In this document: positions 31,535 through 39,855 of the stretch, piece by piece
Position numbering within the stretch: the stretch's first letter is position 1
Layout: the number at the start of each line of letters is the position of its first letter
From: an uncultured Pelagibacteraceae bacterium
Lineage (GTDB): Bacteria; Pseudomonadota; Alphaproteobacteria; Pelagibacterales; Pelagibacteraceae
DNA: 62,500 nucleotides
Assembly (NCBI GenBank): GCA_902559395.1
Contig: CACEHR010000003.1
Coordinates: 1 to 62,500 of the forward strand
Direction: 5' to 3'
Program-made: the position numbers and the translations under genes
Notes under the pieces: model-generated
Told to the model about the DNA's origin: nothing
Databases searched by the model: none
Seen by the model: only the letters and a program-made list of their open reading frames with translations

Positions 31535-33262
31535 TTATTCTTTTTCTTCTTCTTTTTTCTTTAAATCATCAGATAAAGATGAAAATGGAAGATTTTTTCC
31601 AGATCCCTCTGATCCATATTTTTCAAGTGCTTCTTTTTTTTCTATTTCCTCTAATAATTTAATACTTAATACCACCTTACGTTTGCTGAAATCTATGTCT
31701 GCGATAGCGCAATCAAGTTTTTCACCTCCTGTCCATCTGCTAGGTCTTGCATCAGCTGAATTAATTGCAATAGCTGATTTTTTAATTTGAAAATCCATCT
31801 CACATCCCTCAGGTCTAACAATTAAACCTTTGTTATCTGTTGATATAACTTTAACAGTAATTGTTTGATTTTTAGATTTATCTTTAAACCAATCAAAAGG
31901 ATCAGCCTGGGTTTGTCTTAAACCAATTCTAATTTTTTGTTCTGACGTTTTAATTTCTAAAACTTTAGCTTTTATTTTGTCACCTTTTTTATATTTTGTT
32001 AATTCCTCTTCACCGTTATTTAAGTAAGTTAAATCATTACAATGTAAAAAAGCATCAACATCTAAATCTTCTATCTTTACAAATAATGAGTAATCATTTT
32101 TATTAACAATTTCACCTTCAATAATTGTATCAACTGGATATTTTTTCTCAAATTGCTCAAATGGGTTTTCTTTTGTTAATCTATGTGAAATTGCTACACG
32201 TCTTTTTTCTGTGTCTATCTCAGTAATAACACAATCAATTTCGTCACCAACTCTAAACATTTTTTTTGCTGAAACATTTTTTTTAGTCCAGCTTAATTCA
32301 CTAGAATGTAGTAAAGTTGTCAAACCTGGTTCTAATTCACAAAATGCACCAAAGTCCATTAATTTAACAACTTTAACTTTATAGATTTTATTTAGCTCAT
32401 AATTTTCAATGTGCTCAAAAGGATCAGGTGATAATTGTTTAACCGAACATCCTACTTGTAGTTTTTCTTTATCAACACTTATTACTTTAAGATCATGTTT
32501 TTCTCCAATATTGAACACTTCATCAGGATGATTTACTCTGCTGTAGCTTATTTCCTGAAGGTGAACTAAGACGTCCAATTCACCATTTACATTAAAGAAA
32601 CATCCAAAAGAACTATATCCTTTAACTTCAGCATTTTTAATTATGTCTCCAACTTTATATTTCTCTATTATTTTTGCTTTATCCTCTTTTTTGAACGAAG
32701 AAATTATTTCTCTCCTAGAAACACACGCATTTCCCCTTACTTTATCTAATTTAATTAAAGCAAATTTCTGAGGTTCATTCATTAAGTGGCTTATATCTTT
32801 TAGCGGTTTATCGCTTATTTGAGATCCTGGTAAAAACATTAATGAACCAGTATCAATATGTTCAACTATACATCCTCCTTTACATTTAGATGTAATCTTA
32901 CCCATAATTGGTTCATTTTTTTCATAGGCTTCAACTAATTTATCCCAACCTTTAATTTTTTGAGCTTTGCTTGCAGAAACTAAAACCTCACCATTTTTGT
33001 CCTCTATTTTTTCTAGTAATACTGATATCGTTTCTCCAATTTTAATCTTTTCTATAAGACCCATACTCTTTAGTTCATTAATATCAAGAACTGGCTCAGA
33101 TTTAAGTCCTTCAACAAAAAGAAATACAAATTTTTCTGTAATTTTATTTATTTTACCTTCTATTATTTTTCCCTCTTCAATTTGGATTTTTGAAAGCTGG
33201 CTATTTAATAATTTTTCAAATTCTTGTGATGCAGGGTTGGAGAGATCTTTATAAATTTCCAT
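31535..33262 (-). CDS. rpsA: 30S ribosomal protein S1
   Basis: A 575-aa protein with six S1-type OB-fold repeats: approximate cores at residues 30-95, 110-180, 195-265 (GDIIKNAEVKGYSSFGCFFN), 283-350 (NKIYKVKVVKLMDFGAFCEL), 370-440 and 455-530. S1 unfolds mRNA on the 30S subunit and lets leaderless or weakly structured messages be selected, which is relevant in a genome with few Shine-Dalgarno sequences. The start overlaps the cmk stop by one base. Order cmk-rpsA-ihfB is conserved in proteobacteria. Confidence 0.97.
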   Translation of the reverse strand: MEIYKDLSNPASQEFEKLLNSQLSKIQIEEGKIIEGKINKITEKFVFLFVEGLKSEPVLDINELKSMGLIEKIKIGETISVLLEKIEDKNGEVLVSASKAQKIKGWDKLVEAYEKNEPIMGKITSKCKGGCIVEHIDTGSLMFLPGSQISDKPLKDISHLMNEPQKFALIKLDKVRGNACVSRREIISSFKKEDKAKIIEKYKVGDIIKNAEVKGYSSFGCFFNVNGELDVLVHLQEISYSRVNHPDEVFNIGEKHDLKVISVDKEKLQVGCSVKQLSPDPFEHIENYELNKIYKVKVVKLMDFGAFCELEPGLTTLLHSSELSWTKKNVSAKKMFRVGDEIDCVITEIDTEKRRVAISHRLTKENPFEQFEKKYPVDTIIEGEIVNKNDYSLFVKIEDLDVDAFLHCNDLTYLNNGEEELTKYKKGDKIKAKVLEIKTSEQKIRIGLRQTQADPFDWFKDKSKNQTITVKVISTDNKGLIVRPEGCEMDFQIKKSAIAINSADARPSRWTGGEKLDCAIADIDFSKRKVVLSIKLLEEIEKKEALEKYGSEGSGKNLPFSSLSDDLKKKEEEKE

Positions 33263-33918
33263 TAAATTTTTAATTTCCTATCTATTATTTTTTTTATTTT
33301 TAAAAAACATGCCCTTTTATTAAGGTTTGTCGTATTAATCAATAGTGAATCTTTTGTTTTTATAAGAGGAGAAATTTTTCTATTTAAGTCACTTTTATCA
33401 CGTTTTTTTATACTTTTTAAGACCTCTAAATATGTCACCTTTTTTTTCATCTTCTTTAGTTCTTTAAATCTACGTAAAGCACGTATTTTTATACTTGCAG
33501 TTATATAAAATTTAAAATCTGCATCTGGAATAATTTTATAAGTTATGTCACGCCCATCTAAACAAGATCCATTAAATTTTTTAGGAGGATTGTATGCAAA
33601 ATTCAATTGAAATGAATGAACTAATTTTCTTATATTTTTTATTTTTGAGATTTTAGAGGCTTCAGTTCCCACCTCGTCTGATAATAAATTTTTATTTGAA
33701 AGATCTTTAACTTTTAGTGAAATAATTTTTTTTTTTATAAATTCTTGATTAAATTTTTTTGGAAACTTAAGTTTCATATAAGCAATAAATCTATAAATTT
33801 TTCCTGTATCTAGATAGAATAGATTGTAATGGTTAGATAACGCTTTTGCCAAAGTTCCTGCACCAGCTGCTGCTGGTGAGTCTATAGCAATTTTTAATAT
33901 ATTTTTCCGTTTTATCAT
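33262..33918 (-). CDS. cmk: Cytidylate kinase, P-loop lysine missing
   Basis: Cmk phosphorylates CMP and dCMP. In this 218-aa protein most family motifs are present: YLDTGKIYRFIAY near 35, DEVGTEASKISKIKNIRKLV near 81, DGRDITYKIIPDADFKFYIT near 121, RRFKELKKM and RDKSDLNRKISPL near 174. The ATP-binding P-loop, normally GPAASGKGT, reads DSPAAAGAGT at 13-22, so the invariant Lys is Ala20 and the preceding Gly is Ser. The nucleotide sequence (GGT GCA GGA ACT) is unambiguous. The gene sits between aroA and rpsA as usual, overlapping both by 4 and 1 bases. Confidence 0.92.
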   Translation of the reverse strand: MIKRKNILKIAIDSPAAAGAGTLAKALSNHYNLFYLDTGKIYRFIAYMKLKFPKKFNQEFIKKKIISLKVKDLSNKNLLSDEVGTEASKISKIKNIRKLVHSFQLNFAYNPPKKFNGSCLDGRDITYKIIPDADFKFYITASIKIRALRRFKELKKMKKKVTYLEVLKSIKKRDKSDLNRKISPLIKTKDSLLINTTNLNKRACFLKIKKIIDRKLKI

Positions 33919-35234
33919 TTTTTAATTTCCTCAATTATTTTTAGAAAATTTGGAAAAGACGTCTTTATTGAATCCTTATCAAAAATTTTCCATGTTCCAC
34001 CAAATGAAAGTGCAGCTATCACACTTGTCATAAAAACTCTATGATCTTTTAAAAAATTTTTAATTATTATTTTCTTTTTTATTTGTAAATTTGGGTTACC
34101 AAATATTCTTATAGAATTATCAGTTACTTCGTTTTTAATTCCCATTTTTTTTAAAATTTTAGCCCCCCATTTAAGTCTTGGACTTTCTTTTTGATTTAAT
34201 TCAGACAAATCTTTGAAATAAGATATTCCTTTTGCTTTTGCTGCAATTAAAAAAATTAATAAAAATTCATCTATTGCTCCACTATTTAATTTAACTGGAC
34301 AATTAATTGATTTTATTTTTTTTGAACTTTTCACAAAAATATCTGCAGTTTTTTCACCTTTGTAATATTTTATATTTTTTATTTTTATATTAATTCCCAT
34401 TTTTTTTAAAATAGTCATGACTCCTATTCGGGTTGGATTTATATTCACATTCTTTATTAACAAGGATGAATCTTTGCTAAGAGCTGTTAAAATTATAAAA
34501 AAAGCACTTGAGCTTATGTCAGAAGGAATATTGTAATTAAATGAATTTATTTTTTTTACTTTTTTTATTTCAATTAAATCATAATTTTTTTTTGTTATTG
34601 TTTTAATTGGTAATTTTAAATATTTGCATAAAAGTTCGGTATGATTACGGCTCTTTTTTGCCTTTATATATGTGGTTCCATTAGCTCGCATTCCTGCAAA
34701 AATCACTGAACTTTTACATTGAGCCGATCCTCTACTTTCATAATATTTTATAGGATTTAAGTTTTCTTTACCTAATATTTTAAGAGGCAGATTTTTACTT
34801 TTATTTAGTTTAAAATTAACTCCAAATTTTTTTAATGGATCACTAATCCTTTTAAAATCTCTTTTTGATAAACTTTTATCACCAATCAATTTTATAGGAT
34901 AAGAACAATTTACTAATAGTCCAAGGATTAACCTACCTAATGTGCCTGAATTTTTTGCATTTATTGTTTGATTTTTTTTAAATTTATATCCATTTAAACC
35001 TTTTCCATAAACTTTACATTTGTCTTTTTTTAATGAAACTTTAATACCCAGTTTCTTAACGGCTTGTATGGCAGCCATGACGTCTTCAGAAATAAGAAGA
35101 TTTCTTGCTGTAGAAACACCAGATGCAATCGATGAAAATAATACCCATCTAATACTTAAACTTTTATCCCCACTAACATATATTTTTTTATTATAATTTT
35201 TGATTTTATTTTTTATTGTTATCGAGTTTGGCAT
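33915..35234 (-). CDS. aroA: 3-phosphoshikimate 1-carboxyvinyltransferase (EPSP synthase)
   Basis: AroA joins PEP to shikimate-3-phosphate. The 439-aa protein has the substrate-binding N-terminus YVSGDKSLSIRWVLFSSIAS, AKNSGTLGRLILGLLVN near 91-107 (the GNAGT-type region, here NSGTLGR), ESRGSAQCKSSVIFAGMRAN near 168, and LKDHRVFMTSVIAALSFGG near 402 (the DHR-MA motif). It belongs to the aromatic pathway with aroB and aroK at the left end and pheA and trp genes in the window. It ends in a four-base overlap with cmk. Confidence 0.95.
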   Translation of the reverse strand: MPNSITIKNKIKNYNKKIYVSGDKSLSIRWVLFSSIASGVSTARNLLISEDVMAAIQAVKKLGIKVSLKKDKCKVYGKGLNGYKFKKNQTINAKNSGTLGRLILGLLVNCSYPIKLIGDKSLSKRDFKRISDPLKKFGVNFKLNKSKNLPLKILGKENLNPIKYYESRGSAQCKSSVIFAGMRANGTTYIKAKKSRNHTELLCKYLKLPIKTITKKNYDLIEIKKVKKINSFNYNIPSDISSSAFFIILTALSKDSSLLIKNVNINPTRIGVMTILKKMGINIKIKNIKYYKGEKTADIFVKSSKKIKSINCPVKLNSGAIDEFLLIFLIAAKAKGISYFKDLSELNQKESPRLKWGAKILKKMGIKNEVTDNSIRIFGNPNLQIKKKIIIKNFLKDHRVFMTSVIAALSFGGTWKIFDKDSIKTSFPNFLKIIEEIKK

Positions 35235-35243
35235 GATAAAGTA

Positions 35244-36020
35244 TTAATTAAATTTAAAACTTTCACCAAAATAAGCATTTTTTGCATTAACATTATTAAC
35301 AAGATTTGAAGGAGTGTCTTGAGCAATTATCTTGCAATTACTTAATATCATAGCAATATCTACGCAAGCAAGAAGATCTCTCGCTTGGTGATCACAAATA
35401 CAAATAGTAATTCGAGATTCTTGTTGTAAATTTACAATTATTTCTTGCAACATTTTTATTGTAAGCACATCTAAAGCGGCAAAACATTCGTCTAATAGCA
35501 AAACTTTAGGTTCACTTAAAAGCGATAAAGCAATTACTAATTTTTTTTTTTGGCCTCCAGATAAAAATTTTGCTTTAATTGATTTAACATTTTCAAGCTC
35601 AAATTTTGATAACAAGAAATTTATTTTTTCTGCTCTTATATTTTTATTTTCAATTACTATCTCGCTAATAGCCTTTAAATTATCATGAAGTGTTAAATCA
35701 TTAAAGTATCCGCCATACTGAGGAACATAACCTACATTAAATTTTTTTGTTCTTAAATATATTGGGTAGTTTGTAACTTCTTCACCATCAATTTTAATTA
35801 TTCCACTGTCAGGATTAATAAGACCGGTTATTAGATTAAATATTGTTGATTTTCCAACTCCGTTTGGTCCTAGCATACCAAAAATTTGACCCTCGTTTAT
35901 TTTAAAGTTTATATTGTCAAGAATAATTCTTTTGCCATAAGATAAGGTTACATTTTTAAACTCGATTATAGAATTGATATTTTTAAAAGATTTTATTCTA
36001 AATTTTTTTATTATACCCAT
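35244..36020 (-). CDS. lptB: Lipopolysaccharide export ATPase LptB
   Basis: LptB powers extraction of LPS from the inner membrane by LptFG. The 258-aa protein has Walker A GPNGVGKST at 51-59, Q-loop VGYVPQYGGYFNDLTLHDNL near 98-117, signature LSGGQKKK near 162, Walker B VLLLDECFAALD near 181 and the H-loop ICICDHQARD near 211. The Walker B neighbour is ECFAALD where LptB usually has EPFAGVD. About 18 extra residues precede the usual N-terminus. It follows lptC after one base; the lptA gene normally between them is not there. Confidence 0.9.
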   Translation of the reverse strand: MGIIKKFRIKSFKNINSIIEFKNVTLSYGKRIILDNINFKINEGQIFGMLGPNGVGKSTIFNLITGLINPDSGIIKIDGEEVTNYPIYLRTKKFNVGYVPQYGGYFNDLTLHDNLKAISEIVIENKNIRAEKINFLLSKFELENVKSIKAKFLSGGQKKKLVIALSLLSEPKVLLLDECFAALDVLTIKMLQEIIVNLQQESRITICICDHQARDLLACVDIAMILSNCKIIAQDTPSNLVNNVNAKNAYFGESFKFN

Positions 36021-36021
36021 G

Positions 36022-36606
36022 TTAGTTTTTGTTTTTTACATTTACCTTTTTTTTATTTTCATACATATAAATTTTAGTATCTTTTGTTTCAATGTTCATT
36101 TCTAAAACATCTGCAACTAGTATATTATCTAAATTTGTATAAACAATATTTCTTGAAATTACCATTAAATTTCTTTCAAGTGAAAAGTCGAGGTATTCAC
36201 CTGTAATTTTATTTTCAAGATATTTTATTATTACATTTTTTGAAAATATAGTATCAAAATTTTTAGTATTATATTTTCCAAAGTCAGATGAGATATTAAC
36301 TGTGTTTGAATTTTGCAAATTTATAAAAGCTTTTACATTAGTTAAATAAATTATATCTGGATTACTAATATCTATCTCTCCCGTTGAGGCATGTATGATA
36401 TATTCATTACCTTTTGTGTCTCTAGATATGTAATTTACATCTTTTATAGTATTAGATGAAAATGTATTTTCATCTAATACTTTTTCGCTAATATTTTCAG
36501 TAATATTTTTAGATTTTTTTTTTTTATATATTTCTAGATAAAAGAAATAAATTATTATCAGTAAAGCTATAATAAAAAAAAAAAATACATATCTATTAAT
36601 TTTCAT
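36022..36606 (-). CDS. lptC: LPS export protein LptC-like
   Basis: A 194-aa bitopic protein: a hydrophobic anchor at 5-24 (YVFFFFIIALLIIIYFFYL) and then a periplasmic domain with beta-strand pattern typical of the OstA/LptC fold (YIIHASTGEIDISNPDIIYL, then VNISSDFGKYNTKNFDTIFS and ENKITGEYLDFSLERNLMVI). LptC links the LptB2FG transporter to the periplasmic bridge. Assigned from build, motif IxxxxGxYxxxxxxxxF and the position between kdsD and lptB. It overlaps kdsD by one base. Confidence 0.82.
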   Translation of the reverse strand: MKINRYVFFFFIIALLIIIYFFYLEIYKKKKSKNITENISEKVLDENTFSSNTIKDVNYISRDTKGNEYIIHASTGEIDISNPDIIYLTNVKAFINLQNSNTVNISSDFGKYNTKNFDTIFSKNVIIKYLENKITGEYLDFSLERNLMVISRNIVYTNLDNILVADVLEMNIETKDTKIYMYENKKKVNVKNKN

Positions 36607-37574
36607 TAAGAAATATTAGAACTTAAAATATTGTGTATATGTAGCACACCAATTGTTTTATTTTTATTTTTTCCATTATGCACACAAAGTGAGGTAATTT
36701 TTTGCGAATTCATCAAAGAAAGAGCTTTTGCAGCTAATGAATTTTTTTCAATACTTATAGGATTTTTTGTCATAATTGAGCTTACTTTCATTGTATGTAA
36801 GTTGGAGTTTTTTTCGTTATATCTTCTTATTTGTCCATCAGTAATTATTCCTTTAGTTATTTTTTTCTTATTTCTGATAATTAATATACCTAGTTTTTTA
36901 TTACTTAAAATTTTTAAAGCTTTATTCATTTTAACTGTTTCATCTATAAAGGGTATTTTGTCTCCCGTTAACATTATATCCTCTACTGTTTTTAATTGTG
37001 CACCTAAATTTCCAGCAGGATGTATTTTTTTAAAATCAAACTTATTAAAATTTTTATATTTCATTGTTGTAATAGCTAAAGCATCTCCTAATGCAAGCTG
37101 AGCAGTAGTACTAGAAGTTGGAACAATTTCACCAGATTCTTTTACTACTGGTATTAACAGCTTAATATCAGCTGCTTTATAAAGTACTGAATTTTTTTTA
37201 GAAACTATACCAATTAGCAATATTTTATTTCTATTTGCAAACTGGATTATATTTCTTAACTCGTTTGTCTGTCCTGAATTACTAATAAGTATTAAAATAT
37301 CTTTTTTAGATATACTTCCAAGGTCTCCATGCGAAGAGTCCCCAGCTGAAAGACTAAAAGAAGGTGTTCCAACAGAAGATAGTGTAGCAGCTATTTTAGA
37401 TGCTATCAGTCCACTTTTACCAACACCACATAAAATAACTTTTGATTGACATTTGGCAATATGAATTACTGCTTTGTTGAAAGAGTTGTTAATGTTTTTT
37501 TTAAGTTTTTGTAAAGCCTTAATTTCAAGATTAATTACTTCTTTAGCATCATTAATAAAGTTTCTTTTACTCAT
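36606..37574 (-). CDS. kdsD: Arabinose-5-phosphate isomerase
   Basis: KdsD interconverts ribulose-5-phosphate and arabinose-5-phosphate, the first step towards Kdo. I start at ATG 37574 (322 aa), which overlaps the rnd stop as ATGA. The SIS domain carries GVGKSGLIASKIAATLSSVG, FSLSAGDSSHGDLGSI and LISNSGQTNELRNII, then two CBS domains (VEDIMLTGDKIPFIDETV and VSSIMTKNPISIEKNSLAAK). KdsB, a later Kdo enzyme, is at 42.6 kb. Together with lptB and lptC this means the cell makes and exports an LPS with Kdo. Confidence 0.94.
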   Translation of the reverse strand: MSKRNFINDAKEVINLEIKALQKLKKNINNSFNKAVIHIAKCQSKVILCGVGKSGLIASKIAATLSSVGTPSFSLSAGDSSHGDLGSISKKDILILISNSGQTNELRNIIQFANRNKILLIGIVSKKNSVLYKAADIKLLIPVVKESGEIVPTSSTTAQLALGDALAITTMKYKNFNKFDFKKIHPAGNLGAQLKTVEDIMLTGDKIPFIDETVKMNKALKILSNKKLGILIIRNKKKITKGIITDGQIRRYNEKNSNLHTMKVSSIMTKNPISIEKNSLAAKALSLMNSQKITSLCVHNGKNKNKTIGVLHIHNILSSNIS

Positions 37575-38185
37575 CAATGAGACCATATATCATCTTTAAA
37601 TAAAGCTAAGTCTAGTTCAACTCTAGTTTTTAAAAACTTTAAACAATTTTTATAAAGTTCCATTCTATTCTCTCTCTCTAGAATTTTTTCAAGTTCCTGA
37701 TGAATCTTATGTAAGTAAATTACATCATTAGCACAATATTTAATTTGAGCAGTTGTTAACTCACCACCAAAATCTGAACTTTGAAACTGTTTACTAATAT
37801 CAATATTTAAAAATTCTTTTATTAATATTTTGAGAGAATGATTGTCTGAATATGATCTTGCAAGTTTTGATGCAATTTTTGTGTCAAGAATATTGTTAGT
37901 CTCAGTTTTTAAATAAAATTTAATATGTGCCAAATCAGCTCTACTATAATGAAAAATTTTTGATATTTTTTCATCGCTTAAAATTTTGCTTAAATTAGGG
38001 GCTTTATAATTTTTTCTATCAAATTGAACAATATGAGCATCTGAATTTCCTGATGATATCTGAATTAAACATAGAGGATCACGTCTTACATTTAGACCCA
38101 TAAATTCTCCATCTACAGCTATTATATTGCCTAAATTCAAATCATCTGGTAGATCATTTTTGTGTAATTGAATATTATTACTCAT
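37574..38185 (-). CDS. rnd: Ribonuclease D, short form
   Basis: A 203-aa DEDDy 3'-5' exonuclease: AVDGEFMGLN near 24 (Asp and Glu), KIFHYSRADLAHIKFYL near 87, and YCANDVIYLHKIHQEL near 158 with the final Asp and the Tyr. It lacks the HRDC domains of E. coli RNase D, as is usual for the alphaproteobacterial short form next to kdsD. It trims 3' ends of small structured RNAs such as tRNA. I start at ATG 38185; the longer frame to 38212 would overlap the divergent gene. Confidence 0.92.
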   Translation of the reverse strand: MSNNIQLHKNDLPDDLNLGNIIAVDGEFMGLNVRRDPLCLIQISSGNSDAHIVQFDRKNYKAPNLSKILSDEKISKIFHYSRADLAHIKFYLKTETNNILDTKIASKLARSYSDNHSLKILIKEFLNIDISKQFQSSDFGGELTTAQIKYCANDVIYLHKIHQELEKILERENRMELYKNCLKFLKTRVELDLALFKDDIWSH

Positions 38186-38202
38186 ATTTTTAACATGTAT
38201 AT

Positions 38203-39195
38203 ATGAAAGCAAAAAATTGTCTAATTTTTGGTGGAAGTGGCCAAATCGGTAGAAACTTAATAAGAAAACTTACAAGCAATAATTACAGAGTTACCGTAGT
38301 TACAAGAAACATTCACCAGAAAAGTTATATTATTAAAACTCAAGCTAATGCAGGTTTTATAGATGTTGTAGAGTCAAATATCTATGAAGAAAATAAAATT
38401 AGAGAACTTTTTAAGAAAGCAGATATTTGTATAAATTTAGTTGGTATATTGTACGAAAAAAAAAGAGGAAATACTTTTAACAATATTCATACTGTTTTTC
38501 CATCTCTGTTAGCTAAACTTTGTAAAGAATATAATCTAAAACATTTTATTCATTTGTCTGCATTAGGAATTAGTCAAGCAAAAAATTCTGATTATGCTAA
38601 AAGTAAACTTGCAGGAGAAAATGAAATTTTTAATAATTTTCCTTTGGCTACAATCTTGAGACCATCAGTGGTCTATTCAGTAGATGATAATTTTACAACT
38701 AATTTTATGACATTGCTTAACAATCTTCCTTTTTTTCCACTTTATTACAATGGAGAAACTAAGTTTGCCCCAATTCATTGTTCAGATTTGACCGATACAA
38801 TTTTTTATATTATTTCAAAAAATATCTATTCTAAAATTGTAGAATGTACTGGACCTGAGGTGATTACATTTAAAGAAATATTGCAAAGATTACTCAAACT
38901 TATTAACAAAAAAAGAATTTTAATACCCATGCCGTTATTTGCAGCTAACATATCTGCGAGTTTATTCGAGATGATGCCAAAACCAATTTTGACAAGAGAT
39001 CAAATAAGACTTCTTAAATATGACAATGTGTTAACTGGAAAATATAAATCTAATTCTGAAATTGGTGTTCCCAGTCTTAGATATTTTGATGATGAAGTTA
39101 AAAAATATTGTTATATGTGGAAAGAAGGTGGGCAATATTCTACAGAAAAGTATTTATCAAATAGCGATTTAGATAAAAAAAAAAATCCAAGTTAA
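38203..39195 (+). CDS. NAD(P)-binding protein, complex I NDUFA9-like
   Basis: A 330-aa atypical short-chain dehydrogenase. The N-terminal dinucleotide-binding motif FGGSGQIGRNLIRKL is at 9-23; further blocks are INLVGILYEKKRGNTFNNIH near 77, HLSALGISQAKNSDYAKSKL near 113 (Ser and YxxxK) and TILRPSVVYSVDDNFTTNFM near 149. These match the complex I NDUFA9 subunit family found in alphaproteobacteria and mitochondria. Catalytic activity is doubtful in the family; an assembly or structural role is usual. It is divergent from rnd (17-base gap) and shares a palindromic stop TTAA with convergent gcrA. Confidence 0.88.
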   Translation: MKAKNCLIFGGSGQIGRNLIRKLTSNNYRVTVVTRNIHQKSYIIKTQANAGFIDVVESNIYEENKIRELFKKADICINLVGILYEKKRGNTFNNIHTVFPSLLAKLCKEYNLKHFIHLSALGISQAKNSDYAKSKLAGENEIFNNFPLATILRPSVVYSVDDNFTTNFMTLLNNLPFFPLYYNGETKFAPIHCSDLTDTIFYIISKNIYSKIVECTGPEVITFKEILQRLLKLINKKRILIPMPLFAANISASLFEMMPKPILTRDQIRLLKYDNVLTGKYKSNSEIGVPSLRYFDDEVKKYCYMWKEGGQYSTEKYLSNSDLDKKKNPS

Positions 39196-39686
39196 GCTGA
39201 TTCTATTTTTTTATCTATGAATTCTGGTACGTCTTCCTTTTCAGCAACATCCTCTTTTTTACCTTTAGGTTGATAAGCATATAGGAGATGTAGCTTACAA
39301 TATGAAAAATCTTTTAAGGATGATCTTCCACAAAAATAAAATGATTTTTCATCTGGATGCCCAATTGGCCATTTACACGAATTTTCATCAAGCTCCTCTA
39401 ATTGTTTAGGATTTTCTGGTTCAAAATCTTTTTCAATTATTAATGATTTAAATTTACTTCTGCCAACTCTTCTTCTTTTAACATTTTTTTCTTCTATAGA
39501 ATTTTCAAAATTTTGATTTGAAGTAGCTGTTCGAGTTTTAATTTTTGAGGATAAATTTAAACGATGAGCTTTACCAATTACAGCATTTCTACTTATGCCT
39601 CCAATTATCTCAGCAATTTGGCTTGCAGTATTACCTTTGCCCCAAAGTTCTTTTAATTTTGCAACTTTTTCATCAGTCCAACTCAT
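39192..39686 (-). CDS. gcrA: Cell-cycle regulator GcrA
   Basis: GcrA is an alphaproteobacterial transcription factor that binds RNA polymerase sigma-70 and, in Caulobacter, acts at GANTC sites methylated by CcrM. I start at ATG 39686 (164 aa). The N-terminal DNA-binding helix-turn-helix is MSWTDEKVAKLKELWGKGNT through GGISRNAVIGKAHRLNLSSK, nearly identical in pattern to other GcrA proteins. The C-terminal sigma-interacting part has CKWPIGHPDEKSFYFCGRSS and YCKLH. I see no GANTC site in the 170 bases upstream of the start codon. Confidence 0.95.
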   Translation of the reverse strand: MSWTDEKVAKLKELWGKGNTASQIAEIIGGISRNAVIGKAHRLNLSSKIKTRTATSNQNFENSIEEKNVKRRRVGRSKFKSLIIEKDFEPENPKQLEELDENSCKWPIGHPDEKSFYFCGRSSLKDFSYCKLHLLYAYQPKGKKEDVAEKEDVPEFIDKKIESA

Positions 39687-39855
39687 AATCAATATGTTGT
39701 ATCTTATTTATATAAAACAACAATATACTGATATAAAATTAAATTAAACAATCAAAAATTAAGAGTTATCAACATTAATACTAATTTAACAAAATATATA
39801 TGTTTTCAATCCTTACTTGTATAAATAATTAAACTTAATAAAACAAAATAAATTT

